NCBI GenBank assembly: GCA_902765025.1
Contig: CACWYC010000002.1
Span: forward strand, 1 to 64,000
DNA from: Oscillospiraceae bacterium
GTDB taxonomy: Bacteria; Bacillota; Clostridia; Oscillospirales; Oscillospiraceae
DNA: 64,000 nt
Direction: 5' to 3'
This document shows, piece after piece, positions 1 to 8,509 of this stretch. The notes below the pieces were generated by a model. That model ran no database searches and was not told the DNA's origin. It saw only the letters and a list, made by a program, of their open reading frames with translations. How positions within the stretch are numbered: the first letter of the stretch is position 1; every line of letters starts with the position of its first letter. The position numbers and the translations under genes are program-made.

Positions 1-344
1 TTGTCAAGCTTTTTCTTCTATTTTTCTCAGAAAAAATACCCCGCACCTTCTTTGGGTACGAGGTATCTTTCCTGTCATCTTATCTTAATGACATTGGCCC
101 ACCGGGCGGCCTTTTTTATCTGCGTCTTCCCCCTCGAGGGGGAGGCTGCGGAATGTTATTCCTTCCATCACCAACAGAGCCACATGGGATAATCGCCGCG
201 TGGTTTGCGGCGCGCCGAGGTCGTCGCGCCCTACGAAATACTGTGACCGCTCGCAACCGATGATACCTTTCCGCAGCCCCGCCGCCGCACAGCCGGGCGC
301 TTCATGAAGCGCCCCTACAGAAGAACCGCCACCTGCGTTCTCGC

Positions 345-427
345 CGTAGGGGCCGCCGCCTACCCCAAGGGCACTGGTTCCGGCAGCCGCTCGTACCTCG
401 CGGGCCGTCACTGGCGCCCGGCGGCCC
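345..427 (+). repeat. Long-core palindromic repeat, copy 1
   Basis: The unit begins CGTAGGGGCCGCCGCC and ends in the complementary GGCGGCCC. Between the arms lies about 56 bp that includes CCCCAAGGGCACTGG and CGCTCGTACCTCGCGG. The same insert occurs at 624-705 and 763-846, and inverted at 28233-28316. The outer arms differ between copies but remain complementary within each copy. Confidence 0.75.
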
Positions 428-623
428 GGACACGGTAACGCCCTCCAAAACGGCCGGATGGATGGCAGGCGGCGTCAAATCCCGCCGTAGGGCGCGACGA
501 CCTCGGCGCGCCGTGACCCGGTAACAATCACTACCAATGGCGGGTGAATGGCACACGGAAACATAAACCACCCCGCCTTCCCCGCACCCCCCGCTGAAAG
601 AACGTCAAACGGCATCGCACCCC

Positions 624-705
624 CGTAGAGGCGGGGCTTACCCCAAGGGCACTGGCTCCACAGGCCGCTCATGCTTCGCGGTGTGTCGCTGGCGCTGCTC
701 CGCCC
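624..705 (+). repeat. Long-core palindromic repeat, copy 2
   Basis: This copy begins CGTAGAGGCGGGG and ends CTCCGCCCT. The insert between the arms carries CCCCAAGGGCACTGGCTCC and GGTGTGTCGCTGGCGCT, shared with the copy at 763. The arm pairing is slightly degraded. Confidence 0.72.
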
Positions 706-762
706 TAACCTGCCGGCAACGCCCGCCAACCCCGGTTGAATGGTACACGCCACCGCCACCTC

Positions 763-846
763 CGTAGGGGCGGACGACCTACCCCAAGGGCACTGGCTCC
801 ACAATCCGCTCGTACCTCGCGGTGTGTCGCTGGCGCTGTCCGCCCC
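763..846 (+). repeat. Long-core palindromic repeat, copy 3
   Basis: This is the cleanest forward copy. The left arm CGTAGGGGCGGAC pairs with the terminal GTCCGCCCC. The internal part matches copy 2 and, in reverse complement, the copy at 28233-28316. Confidence 0.78.
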
Positions 847-1072
847 ACCCCGCAACAACAACCCGTACCGAAAATGCGTACCCCCGTAGGGCGGGACCTA
901 TGTGTCCCACCCACTCCCCCTCTCCCTCCCCCTCCCCACAATTCCTCCAAAAATATGACATTTGCACCTTTTCTTTCCCCGCCCTTTATGGTATACTGTC
1001 ACCGTATTCCGGGGGCCCCGGGGCCCCGCCGTTCCCCATTCTACGATATAAAATAAAATGGAGGGTTTTACT

Positions 1073-1636
1073 ATGAAAAAGTGGGTATGTTCCGTTTGCG
1101 GTTATGTGCACGAGGGTGACACCGCCCCCGCCCAGTGCCCCATCTGCCATGTGAGCGGCGACAAGTTCGTGGAGCAGTCCGCCGGCCTGAGCTGGGCTTC
1201 CGAGCATGTGGTGGGCGTGGGCAAGTCCTTCGGCTCTGACGTTCCTGCCGAGGTGCAGGAGGAGATCATTGCGGGCCTGCGCTCCAACTTCCAGGGTGAG
1301 TGCAGCGAGGTGGGCATGTACCTGGCCATGGGCCGCGTGGCCGCCCGTGAGGGGTATCCCGAGATCGCCCTGTACTGGGAGAAGGCCGCCCTGGAGGAGG
1401 CCGAGCACGCCGCCAAGTTCGCAGAGCTGCTGGGCGAGGTGCTGACCGATTCCACCAAGAAGAACCTGCAGATGCGCGTGGACGCCGAGAACGGCGCCAC
1501 CCAGGGCAAGACCGACCTTGCCAAGCTGTGCAAGAAGTACAATCTGGATGCCCTGCATGACACCATCCACGAGATGGCCCGTGACGAGGCCCGTCACGGC
1601 AAGGCTTTCGAGGGCCTGCTCAAGCGCTATTTCTAA
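1073..1636 (+). CDS. Rubrerythrin, reverse domain order
   Basis: Predicted cytoplasmic non-haem di-iron peroxidase that detoxifies hydrogen peroxide in anaerobes, taking electrons through a rubredoxin-type centre. The protein has 187 residues. A rubredoxin-like iron site comes first (Cys6, Cys9, Cys22, Cys25), followed by a ferritin-like four-helix domain with ligand motifs GECSE (76-80), E109xxH112 and E172xxH175. Having rubredoxin at the N-terminus is the 'reverse rubrerythrin' arrangement known from clostridia. The ATG at 1073 is chosen because GGAGGG at 1060-1065 sits 7 nt upstream; an ATG at 1058 in the same frame overlaps that ribosome site. The gene is followed after 3 nt by a small DUF4177-like gene, so the two are probably co-transcribed. 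Confidence 0.93.
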   Translation: MKKWVCSVCGYVHEGDTAPAQCPICHVSGDKFVEQSAGLSWASEHVVGVGKSFGSDVPAEVQEEIIAGLRSNFQGECSEVGMYLAMGRVAAREGYPEIALYWEKAALEEAEHAAKFAELLGEVLTDSTKKNLQMRVDAENGATQGKTDLAKLCKKYNLDALHDTIHEMARDEARHGKAFEGLLKRYF

Positions 1637-1639
1637 GCC

Positions 1640-1819
1640 GTGAAATACGTCTATAAGGTGGATTCCTTCAACTGCACCTTCGCCAGCCGCAATAAGTTCA
1701 ACGCCCAGTTCCAGGCGGTGGTGGACTACTACGCCGCCGATGGCTGGCGGCTCCACAGCTTCCAGGTGGTGGAGGGCCAGACGTGCATGATGGTGTTTGA
1801 AAAACCCGCCGAGGAATAA
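1640..1819 (+). CDS. Small DUF4177-like protein (GTG start)
   Basis: A 59-residue frame opens with GTG 3 nt after the rubrerythrin stop and ends at TAA 1817-1819. The product begins VKYVYKVDSF, has YYAADGWRLHSFQVVEG in the middle and ends MMVFEKPAEE. This resembles the DUF4177 layout: an initial K-Y-x-Y-K strand, a central G-W-x-L box, and a final strand ending in a basic residue and Pro. Function is unknown. A strong terminator starts 17 nt downstream, which supports a real gene end here. No independent ribosome site is obvious, so translational coupling to rubrerythrin is likely. The family call is from pattern only. Confidence 0.72.
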   Translation: MKYVYKVDSFNCTFASRNKFNAQFQAVVDYYAADGWRLHSFQVVEGQTCMMVFEKPAEE

Positions 1820-1835
1820 TGTAAATGAAAAAGTG

Positions 1836-1867
1836 GACGGAGACCCCGGTCTCCGTCTATTTTTTTC
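1836..1867 (+). terminator. Rho-independent terminator
   Basis: Ten-bp arms GACGGAGACC (1836-1845) and GGTCTCCGTC (1848-1857) are followed by TATTTTTTT. It closes the rubrerythrin/DUF4177 unit. Confidence 0.88.
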
Positions 1868-1930
1868 GTGAAAATCGCCACAAAGCCCCTTCCAAATTCT
1901 GCCGTTTTCGTCAAAAATCATCGAAACCGC

Positions 1931-1959
1931 TTGCGAAACGGTATCGGCTATGCTACAAT
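1931..1959 (+). promoter_or_regulatory. Sigma-A-type promoter for the YegP-like gene
   Basis: TTGCGA (1931-1936), a 17-bp spacer and TACAAT (1954-1959) precede the gene start by about 80 nt. Confidence 0.65.
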
Positions 1960-2041
1960 CCCGGTATAGACCGAGCCTCACGGCGTGCCATCGGTGCCGT
2001 GCTGTGCCGACCAAATGCTGCAACGAGAAAGGAACGATACT

Positions 2042-2419
2042 ATGGGTAAGTTTGTCATCAAAGAGACCAAGACCGGTTATGTGTTCAATCTCAAGGCCGG
2101 TAACGGCGAAGTCATCGCCGTCAGCGAAGTGTATTCCACCGAGGCCGCCTGTCTCAAGGGCGTGGAGTCCGTGCGCCGCAACGCCGTGGATGCCAAGCTG
2201 GAAGACCAGACCGTGGAGAACTTCGAGAAGGTCACCAACCCCAAGTTTGAGGTTTATAACGACAAGGCCGGTGAGTTCCGCTTCCGCCTGAAGGCCCGCA
2301 ACGGCGAGATTATCGCCACCGGCGAGAGCTACAAGGCCAAGCCCTCCTGCCTCAACGGCATCGAGTCCATCCGCCGCAACGCCCCCGAGGCCGAGGTGGT
2401 CAAGCAGCCCAAGGAATAA
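2042..2419 (+). CDS. YegP/UPF0339 family protein (DUF1508 tandem repeat)
   Basis: A 125-residue protein made of two DUF1508 units. Each contains F-x-L-K-A-x-N-G-E-x-I-A and a downstream C-x-x-G-x-x-S-[VI]-R-R-N-A segment (about residues 15-50 and 75-115). The family is small and basic-stranded and its biochemical role is unsettled. The ATG at 2042 follows an AAAGGA ribosome site. The gene stands alone between its own promoter and terminator, so it is probably monocistronic. Confidence 0.9.
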   Translation: MGKFVIKETKTGYVFNLKAGNGEVIAVSEVYSTEAACLKGVESVRRNAVDAKLEDQTVENFEKVTNPKFEVYNDKAGEFRFRLKARNGEIIATGESYKAKPSCLNGIESIRRNAPEAEVVKQPKE

Positions 2420-2427
2420 TTGCGTAA

Positions 2428-2460
2428 AAAGCAGCCGCAGTCCTCTGCGGCTGCTTTGTT
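2428..2460 (+). terminator. Rho-independent terminator
   Basis: The perfect stem AAAGCAGCCGCAG / CTGCGGCTGCTTT has a TCCT loop and lies 9 nt after the YegP-like stop. Confidence 0.9.
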
Positions 2461-2523
2461 TTATCAAAATACGCTTTGCCCTGTTCCGGCGGCTGCGTCT
2501 GGGGCAAAGTGGCCGCCCTGCTC

Positions 2524-2552
2524 TTGCCTTTGCCGCCCCATCGTGGTACAAT
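2524..2552 (+). promoter_or_regulatory. Sigma-A-type promoter for deoC-deoD
   Basis: TTGCCT (2524-2529), a 17-bp spacer and TACAAT (2547-2552) lie 45 nt before the deoC start. Confidence 0.65.
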
Positions 2553-2596
2553 CGGGGCGTCAGACATCCCTATTATATAAAGGAGTACCAATTACT

Positions 2597-3253
2597 ATGG
2601 AACTGCAAAAGATTCTGTCCACCGTGGACCACACCCTCCTGAGCCAGACCGCCACCTGGGACGAGATTCGCGCCATCTGCGACGACGGCATCAAGTACGG
2701 CTGCGCCAGCGTGTGCATCCCCGCCAGCTACGTCAAGCAGGCCGCCGACTACGTCAAGGGCGCCGTCAAGGTCTGCACCGTCATCGGCTTCCCCAACGGC
2801 TACGATACCACCGCCGTCAAGTGCTGCGCCGCTGCCGACGCGGTGAAAAACGGCGCCTCCGAGGTGGACATGGTCATCAACCTGGGCTGGGTCAAGGATG
2901 GCCGCTATGACCTGGTGCTGGACGAGATCCGCCAGATCAAGGCCGCCTGCGACGGCCGCCTTTTGAAGGTCATCGTGGAGACCTGCATGCTCACCGAGGC
3001 CGAGAAGATTGAGATGTGCCGCGTGGTGTCCGAGTCCGGCGCGGAGTATATCAAGACCTCCACCGGCTTCGGCGGCGGCGGCGCCACCCGCGAGGACGTG
3101 GCCCTGTTCAAGGCCCATGTGGCCCCCCACCTGAAGATCAAAGCCTCCGGCGGCATCGCCAATCTGCAGGACGCCGAGGACTTCCTGGCCCTGGGCGCCG
3201 ACCGCCTGGGCACCAGCCGTATCGTCAAGGCCGTCAAGGCCATGGAAAAGTAA
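2597..3253 (+). CDS. deoC: Deoxyribose-phosphate aldolase
   Basis: Cleaves 2-deoxyribose-5-phosphate to glyceraldehyde-3-phosphate and acetaldehyde, the last step of deoxynucleoside catabolism. The protein has 218 residues and is a complete class I aldolase TIM barrel. Visible active-site residues are Asp91 (EVDMVINLG), the Schiff-base lysine Lys153 (YIKTSTGF) and Lys182 (IKASGGI). The ATG at 2597 lies 8 nt after AAGGAG, and a long in-frame upstream extension has no family similarity. deoD follows after 12 nt, so the pair forms an operon that turns purine deoxynucleosides into base and central carbon. Confidence 0.95.
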   Translation: MELQKILSTVDHTLLSQTATWDEIRAICDDGIKYGCASVCIPASYVKQAADYVKGAVKVCTVIGFPNGYDTTAVKCCAAADAVKNGASEVDMVINLGWVKDGRYDLVLDEIRQIKAACDGRLLKVIVETCMLTEAEKIEMCRVVSESGAEYIKTSTGFGGGGATREDVALFKAHVAPHLKIKASGGIANLQDAEDFLALGADRLGTSRIVKAVKAMEK

Positions 3254-3265
3254 GGAGAGAAAACG

Positions 3266-3982
3266 ATGGCTACCCCTCATAATAACGCCAAAATGGGCGA
3301 TTTCGCCAAAACCGTCTTGATGCCCGGCGACCCCCTGCGCGCCAAGTTCATCGCCGAGACCTTCCTCACGGAGCCCCGCCTGGTCAACAACGTCCGGGGC
3401 GTCCAGGGCTACACCGGCACCTATAAGGGCGTTCCCGTCAGCGTCATGGCCTCCGGCATGGGCATCCCCTCCATCGCCATCTATTCCCATGAGCTCTACA
3501 CCCAGTACGGCGTGGAGAACATCATCCGCGTGGGCTCCGCCGGCGCCACCCGGGCCGACCTGGCCCTGGGCAGCGTGGTGGCCGGCATGGGCGCCTGCAC
3601 CAACTCCAATTTTGCCGACCAGTTCGAGCTGGGCGGCACCTTCGCCCCCATCTGCGACTTCGACCTGCTGATGGCCGCCGTGGAGTCCGCCCGTGAGCTG
3701 GGCGTCACCATGCCTGTGGGCAACCTCTATTCCAGCGACACCTTCTATGACGCCGCCGCCCGCAACATGCGCTTTGCCAAGATGGGCGTCATGGCCATCG
3801 AGATGGAGGCCGCCGGTCTCTACTGCACCGCCGCCCGCAACGGCAAGCGGGCCCTGGCCATCTGCTCCATCTCCGATAACCTGGTCACCGGCGAGGAGCT
3901 GGATGCCGACGCCCGCCAGACCACCTTCACCAACATGATGAAGATTGGCCTGGAAATCGCCGTAAAAATGAACAATAAGTGA
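3266..3982 (+). CDS. deoD: Purine nucleoside phosphorylase, DeoD type
   Basis: Phosphorolyses purine ribo- and deoxyribonucleosides to base and (deoxy)ribose-1-phosphate. The 238-residue length matches the hexameric bacterial DeoD family. Visible residues are His5, GDPLRA (21-26) for phosphate binding, RVGSAGA (88-94), EMEAAG (179-184) and the catalytic-acid motif SDNLVTGE with Asp204. Together with the preceding deoC and the BMP/Nup transporter downstream it forms a nucleoside scavenging locus. A ribosome site (AAGGAGAG) lies between the two genes. A second, unrelated-fold PNP is encoded at 35555. Confidence 0.94.
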   Translation: MATPHNNAKMGDFAKTVLMPGDPLRAKFIAETFLTEPRLVNNVRGVQGYTGTYKGVPVSVMASGMGIPSIAIYSHELYTQYGVENIIRVGSAGATRADLALGSVVAGMGACTNSNFADQFELGGTFAPICDFDLLMAAVESARELGVTMPVGNLYSSDTFYDAAARNMRFAKMGVMAIEMEAAGLYCTAARNGKRALAICSISDNLVTGEELDADARQTTFTNMMKIGLEIAVKMNNK

Positions 3983-4063
3983 ACGAACTGTAAAACATCG
4001 TCCCTTTGTGTGCAATCAATACACACTTGTCCTCCGCAAGCGGAATATCAGGCAAAATGGGGC

Positions 4064-4092
4064 TTGCATACCGAAGGACAAACTGATATAAT
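4064..4092 (+). promoter_or_regulatory. Sigma-A-type promoter for the BMP lipoprotein gene
   Basis: TTGCAT (4064-4069), a 17-bp spacer and a perfect TATAAT (4087-4092) are followed by a leader of about 95 nt. I looked for a purine riboswitch fold in the leader and did not find a convincing one. Confidence 0.72.
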
Positions 4093-4190
4093 GACGGGAC
4101 GATGCAGGAAGTAAAGGATGCTTCCGCGACATCACGTTTTTCCCGCCGATACGGCGCGAAAAATAAATTAAAAGAAAGGTAGATTACATC

Positions 4191-5351
4191 ATGAAAAAGT
4201 TTCTTGCACTGATGCTGGCTCTGGTTATGGTGCTGTCTCTGGCCGCCTGCGGCGGTAACACCAACACCGAGACCACCGAGCCCGCGACCGAGGGCGGCGA
4301 GGAAGTCGCCGAGGTCGCCATGAAGGTCGCCATGATCACCGACTACGGCGATATCACCGACCAGTCCTTCAACCAGACCACCTACGAGGCCGCCAAGGCC
4401 TGGTCCGAGGCCAACGGCGTGGAGTTCAACTACTTCAAGCCCGCCTCCGACTCCGATGATGACCGTGTGGCCATGATCGAGAAGGCCATCGACGAGGGCT
4501 TCAACGTCATCGTGATGCCCGGCTACGCCTTCGCTCCCGCCATTGCCAAGACCGCTCCCGAGTACAGCGATGTCACCTTCGTGGCTCTGGACGTGTCCGA
4601 GTATGACCTGACCTCTTCCGGTCTGAAGACCCTGCCCGCCAACCTGTACTCCGCTGTGTACCAGGAAGAGCTGGCCGGTTACATGGCCGGTTACGCCGCT
4701 GTGAAGCTGGGCTACACCAAGCTGGGCTTCCTGGGCGGCATGGCTGTTCCCGCCGTGCAGCGTTACGGCTACGGCTTCGTGCAGGGCGCTGACGCCGCTG
4801 CTGCTGCCGACGGCAAGACCGATGTGGCCATCAAGTATGCTTACGGCAACCAGTTCTACGGCGATGCTGATATCACCGCTGCTATGGATACCTGGTATGC
4901 TGACGGCATCGAGGTAGTGTTCGCCTGCGGCGGCGGTATCTTCACCTCCGCCGGTGAGGCTGCTGCCAAGGTCGAGGGCGCCAAGGTCATCGGCGTGGAC
5001 GTTGACCAGGCTGCCACCATCGATGGTCTGTATGGCGAGGGCATGACTGTTACCTCCGCCATGAAGGGCCTGGCTGCCACCGTGAACACCCTGCTCACCC
5101 AGATCAAGGACGGCTCCTTCCAGGGCGGCCGTGTGGAGAACCTGGGCCTGGTGTCCAACGATGTGGAGGCCAACTACGTCCAGCTGCCCGTTGCTTCCAC
5201 TCAGTGGGGCGAGGGCTTCACTCAGGCTGACTACGAGGCCCTGGTGGCTTCCCTGTTCGCTGGCGACATCACTGTTGACAACGACATCACCAAGGCTGCC
5301 GGTGACTTCGCCACCGTCGTGGCCGTGGAGGATCTGGGCAACATCAAGTAA
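4191..5351 (+). CDS. BMP/PnrA family nucleoside-binding lipoprotein
   Basis: Extracellular solute-binding lipoprotein, predicted to capture nucleosides for the ABC transporter encoded at 5841-9450. The 386-residue product has a signal peptide ending in the lipobox LAAC with Cys20 as the lipidation site, then a Thr/Glu-rich linker, then a BMP domain. That domain begins KVAMITDYGDITDQSFNQ, a hallmark of the Med/PnrA group, and includes VIGVDVDQ later in the fold. Its codon use leans more to T-ending codons than its neighbours, which suggests high expression. Its own terminator and repeat block B separate it from the ABC genes. Confidence 0.93.
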   Translation: MKKFLALMLALVMVLSLAACGGNTNTETTEPATEGGEEVAEVAMKVAMITDYGDITDQSFNQTTYEAAKAWSEANGVEFNYFKPASDSDDDRVAMIEKAIDEGFNVIVMPGYAFAPAIAKTAPEYSDVTFVALDVSEYDLTSSGLKTLPANLYSAVYQEELAGYMAGYAAVKLGYTKLGFLGGMAVPAVQRYGYGFVQGADAAAAADGKTDVAIKYAYGNQFYGDADITAAMDTWYADGIEVVFACGGGIFTSAGEAAAKVEGAKVIGVDVDQAATIDGLYGEGMTVTSAMKGLAATVNTLLTQIKDGSFQGGRVENLGLVSNDVEANYVQLPVASTQWGEGFTQADYEALVASLFAGDITVDNDITKAAGDFATVVAVEDLGNIK

Positions 5352-5371
5352 GTCCATACTTACGCAGCATA

Positions 5372-5400
5372 AAAGTGCGGCCTTCGGGCCGCACTTTTTT
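5372..5400 (+). terminator. Rho-independent terminator
   Basis: The 11-bp stem AAAGTGCGGCC / GGCCGCACTTT with a TTCG loop and T tract ends the BMP transcript. Confidence 0.92.
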
Positions 5401-5402
5401 AT

Positions 5403-5775
5403 CGCCTTCCCCCTGGGGGGGCTGCGCCCGAAGCGCCGCCGGCGCTGTCCGCCCAACCCCGGCAACGATCATCGCCTGCCGCGGTTGAATGGTAAACGGC
5501 ATCATTCCCCTCCGTAGGGCGGGACCTATGTGTCCCGCCAGGCACGGGACAACAAGCGCCGGAACTGTTTGAGTGGCAAACGGTATCGTTCCCGTTCGTA
5601 GGGGCGGACGACTCTGCCCGCCCCAAACCGGCAACGATCACCATCCGCTGCGGCTGAATGCCACCCGGCACCATTCCCCTCCGTAGGGCGGGACCTGCGT
5701 GTCCCGCCATCTCCGCCCCTTTTCCCCCCACCCCGCCCCCTCGACAGAAATCCCAAACAAATTCGCAAATTTCTT
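5403..5775. repeat. Gene-free repeat block B
   Basis: No gene is seen. A degenerate CCTTCCCCC/GGGGGG palindrome opens the block. Three forward hairpin units with the CGTAGGG edge start at 5513, 5597 and 5682, so the spacing is 84 and 85 bp. Their cores are GGGACCTATGTGTCCC, GCGGACGACTCTGCCCGC and GGGACCTGCGTGTCCC. The spacer of the first two intervals contains a TGGCAAACGG-like box. The block lies between the solute-binding gene and the transporter genes it probably serves. Confidence 0.85.
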
Positions 5776-5804
5776 TTGCTTTATCCGCGGATATATTGTA
5801 TAAT
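5776..5804 (+). promoter_or_regulatory. Sigma-A-type promoter for the nup ABC operon
   Basis: TTGCTT (5776-5781), a 17-bp spacer and TATAAT (5799-5804) lie 36 nt before the TTG start codon. Confidence 0.7.
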
Positions 5805-5840
5805 ATCCCCAATAGACAACCACCAAAGGAGGGGTCACAT

Positions 5841-7379
5841 TTGGAAACGCCGTACGCAATCGAAATGCTGCACATCACCAAGCGCTTTCCCGGCATCATC
5901 GCCAACGATGACATTACCCTCCAGCTCAAGCGTGGAGAGATCCACGCCCTGCTGGGGGAGAATGGCGCCGGCAAGTCCACGCTGATGAGCGTGCTCTTCG
6001 GCCTGTACCAGGCAGAGGAGGGCGTCATCAAAAAGGATGGCAAAGAGGTCACCATCCACGATCCCAACGATGCCAACGACCTGGGCATCGGCATGGTCCA
6101 CCAGCACTTTAAGCTGGTGGAGTGCTTCACCGTGCTGGACAACATCATCCTGGGCGTGGAGCCGACGAAGCACGGCTTCCTGCAAAAGGACGAGGCCCGC
6201 AAGAAGGTGCTGGCCCTGTCGGAGAAGTACGGATTGCAGGTGGACCCCGATGCCATCGTCGAGGACATCACCGTGGGTATGCAGCAGCGCACCGAGATTT
6301 TGAAGATGCTCTACCGCGACAATGAGATCCTCATCTTCGACGAGCCCACCGCCGTGCTCACCCCCCAGGAGATCGACGAGCTGATGAAGATCATGAAGAA
6401 CCTGGCTGCCGAGGGCAAGTCCATCCTCTTCATCTCCCACAAGCTGGCCGAGATCATGGCGGTGGCCGACCGCTGCACCGTGCTGCGCAAGGGCAAGTAC
6501 GTGGGCACCGTGGAGACCGCCAAATCCTCCCCCGAGGAGCTGTCGGCCATGATGGTGGGCCGCAACGTCAACTTCCACGTGGACAAGAAGCCCGCCCATG
6601 TGGGCGACGTGGTGCTGGACATCCAGCACATGACCGTGGCCTCCAAGACCCATAAGAAGGACGCCGTCCACGACGTATCCATGAAGGTCCGCCGGGGCGA
6701 GATCGTCTGCATCGCCGGCATCGACGGCAACGGCCAGTCCGAGTTCGTCTACGGCCTCACCGGCCTGGAGCCCCTCAAGAGCGGCACCATCACCCTGAAC
6801 GGCAAGGACATCTCCAAGGCCTCCATCCGCCAGCGCAGCACCTCCGGCATGAGCCACATCCCCGAGGACCGTCATAAGTACGGCCTGGTGCTGGACTACT
6901 CCCTGGAGGACAACCTGGTGCTCCAGCGCTATTTCGAGCAGAAGTTCACCGACCGCATCGGCTTCCTCCGCCGGGACAACATCCGCAAGTACGCCGACCG
7001 CCTCATCGACGAGTACGACGTTCGCTCCGGCCAGGGCCCCGTCACCGCAGCCCGGGCCATGTCCGGCGGCAACCAGCAGAAGGCCATCATCGCCCGCGAG
7101 GTGGATAAGGACCCCGAGCTGCTGGTAGCCGTGCAGCCCACCCGCGGCCTGGACGTGGGCGCCATCGAGTTCGTCCACCGCAAGCTGGTGGAGCAGCGCG
7201 ACGCCGGCAAGGCAGTGCTGCTCATTTCCCTGGAGCTGGACGAGGTCATGGACGTGCCCGACCGCATCCTTGTGATGTACGAGGGTGAAATCGTGGGCGA
7301 GCTGGATCCCAAGACCACCACCCAGGAGGAGCTGGGCCTGTACATGGCCGGCGCCAAGAGAGACGAGGTGAAGGCATGA
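5841..7379 (+). CDS. Nucleoside ABC transporter, dual ATPase subunit
   Basis: Energises import of nucleosides with the two permeases that follow. The 512-residue protein carries two ABC domains like sugar-type importer ATPases. The first has Walker A GENGAGKST (39-47) and Walker B LIFDEPTAVL (about 164-173), with a degenerate signature (VGMQQR). The second has a degenerate Walker A (GIDGNGQSE, about 293-301) but an intact SGGNQQK signature (408-414). This is the arrangement of NupA/YufO-type proteins. The TTG start at 5841 is chosen because AAAGGAGGGG ends 6-7 nt upstream; no family sequence lies ahead of it. The next gene overlaps by 4 nt. Confidence 0.93.
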   Translation: METPYAIEMLHITKRFPGIIANDDITLQLKRGEIHALLGENGAGKSTLMSVLFGLYQAEEGVIKKDGKEVTIHDPNDANDLGIGMVHQHFKLVECFTVLDNIILGVEPTKHGFLQKDEARKKVLALSEKYGLQVDPDAIVEDITVGMQQRTEILKMLYRDNEILIFDEPTAVLTPQEIDELMKIMKNLAAEGKSILFISHKLAEIMAVADRCTVLRKGKYVGTVETAKSSPEELSAMMVGRNVNFHVDKKPAHVGDVVLDIQHMTVASKTHKKDAVHDVSMKVRRGEIVCIAGIDGNGQSEFVYGLTGLEPLKSGTITLNGKDISKASIRQRSTSGMSHIPEDRHKYGLVLDYSLEDNLVLQRYFEQKFTDRIGFLRRDNIRKYADRLIDEYDVRSGQGPVTAARAMSGGNQQKAIIAREVDKDPELLVAVQPTRGLDVGAIEFVHRKLVEQRDAGKAVLLISLELDEVMDVPDRILVMYEGEIVGELDPKTTTQEELGLYMAGAKRDEVKA

Positions 7380-8509
7380 AAAAGAATCTGCTGAAAAACG
7401 CCGCCGTGCAGTCCCTGATCGCGTCGCTGCTGTGCATCGTGCTGGGCCTGCTGCTGGGCTTCATCGTGCTGCTGTTCATCAATCCCAGCGGCGCCGGCGA
7501 GGCCATCCTGGCGGTGGTGAAAAACTTCTGGAACTATTCCCGGGCCAACCTCCAGGCCAAGAACTTCGGCAACACCCTGGTAAAGACGGCCCCCCTGCTG
7601 ATGTGCTCTTTGAGCGTGCTGTTCGCCTATAAGGTGGGCCTGTTCAACATCGGCGCCGCCGGCCAGTACGTGGTGGGCTCCTGCGCCTGCCTGTACGCGG
7701 CCCTGGCCTGGCACTGGAGCTGGCTGCCCTGCCTGCTGCTGTCCATCGTGGTGGGCGGCGTCTACGGCGCCATCGTGGGTCTGCTGAAGGCCTACTGCAA
7801 CGTCAACGAGGTCATCTCCGGCATCATGCTCAACTGGATCGGCCTGTATACCACCAATATGCTGCTGGCCACCGTCAAGGAGCCCACCAGCCCCTATACC
7901 CTGCACCTGAAGACCGACGCCACCCAGGCCATGCTGCCCACCCTGGGCCTTGGCAAGCTGTTCAGCGACAACGGCAACGTCACCATCGCCATCCCCCTGG
8001 CGGTGCTCATTGCCATCGCCATTATGGTGCTGCTGGATAAGACCCGCCTGGGCTACGAGCTGAAGGCCACCGGCAACAATAAGAACGCCGCCAAGTACGC
8101 CGGCATGGCGGAAAAGCGCAACATCATCCTCACCCTCATCATCGGCGGTGCGCTGGCAGCCATGGGCGGCGCCTTCCTGTACCTCACCGACTTTGAGCAG
8201 TGGTCCGTCACCCAGTCCTCCGTCCCCGGCATGGGCTTCAACGGCATCGCCGCCGCCTTCCTGGGCGGCCTGAATCCCATCGGCACCATCTTCGCCTCCT
8301 ACTTCATCCAGCACATCACCTCCGGCGGTGCCTTTGTGGACCTGTCCAAGTACTCCTCCCAGATTTCCGATCTGATTTCCTCCCTCATCATCTACCTGTG
8401 CGGCTTCGTGCTGTTCATCAAGTACGCCATCAACATGGGTATTGCCAAGAGTGAGGAAAAGGCCAAGCAAAAGGCCGCCGCGGCCGATGAGAAAGGGGGC
8501 GCCAAGTAA
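7376..8509 (+). CDS. Nucleoside ABC transporter permease (YufP/NupB type)
   Basis: First membrane subunit of the nucleoside importer. The 377-residue protein has about ten hydrophobic segments and begins with a short basic N-terminus (MKKNLLKN). The BPD_transp_2 family core is visible around FNIGAAGQYVVGS and NEVISGIMLNWI. The C-terminus is a lysine/alanine-rich cytoplasmic tail (SEEKAKQKAAAADEKGG). It overlaps the ATPase gene by ATGA and the next permease by one base, so the three are translationally coupled. Confidence 0.92.
   Translation: MKKNLLKNAAVQSLIASLLCIVLGLLLGFIVLLFINPSGAGEAILAVVKNFWNYSRANLQAKNFGNTLVKTAPLLMCSLSVLFAYKVGLFNIGAAGQYVVGSCACLYAALAWHWSWLPCLLLSIVVGGVYGAIVGLLKAYCNVNEVISGIMLNWIGLYTTNMLLATVKEPTSPYTLHLKTDATQAMLPTLGLGKLFSDNGNVTIAIPLAVLIAIAIMVLLDKTRLGYELKATGNNKNAAKYAGMAEKRNIILTLIIGGALAAMGGAFLYLTDFEQWSVTQSSVPGMGFNGIAAAFLGGLNPIGTIFASYFIQHITSGGAFVDLSKYSSQISDLISSLIIYLCGFVLFIKYAINMGIAKSEEKAKQKAAAADEKGGAK

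Larger units (their letters stand above)
1..1072. repeat. Gene-free repeat block A
   Basis: I see no credible gene in this stretch. A GC hairpin followed by six T residues near 94-118 may be the terminator of a gene to the left. A short CCCCC/GGGGG palindrome lies at 127-147. The rest holds palindromic elements with a CGTAGGG edge. Inverted units end at 235 and 319, 84 bp apart. Forward units start at 345, 486, 624, 763 and 885. The units at 345, 624 and 763 are long-core variants. The reading frames here run through the repeats on both strands and look like artefacts of GC-rich repeats. A TATACT box at 992-997 is the probable -10 of the rubrerythrin gene; no good -35 was found. Confidence 0.8.

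Noticed and set aside
85..967. Several 60-130 codon frames on both strands in repeat block A
   Set aside because: They run through palindromes, share text with frames in blocks C and D, and have no ribosome sites.
4093..4190. A purine riboswitch in the BMP leader
   Set aside because: I could not find the conserved three-way-junction core bases, and the leader is too short for the fold plus an expression platform.
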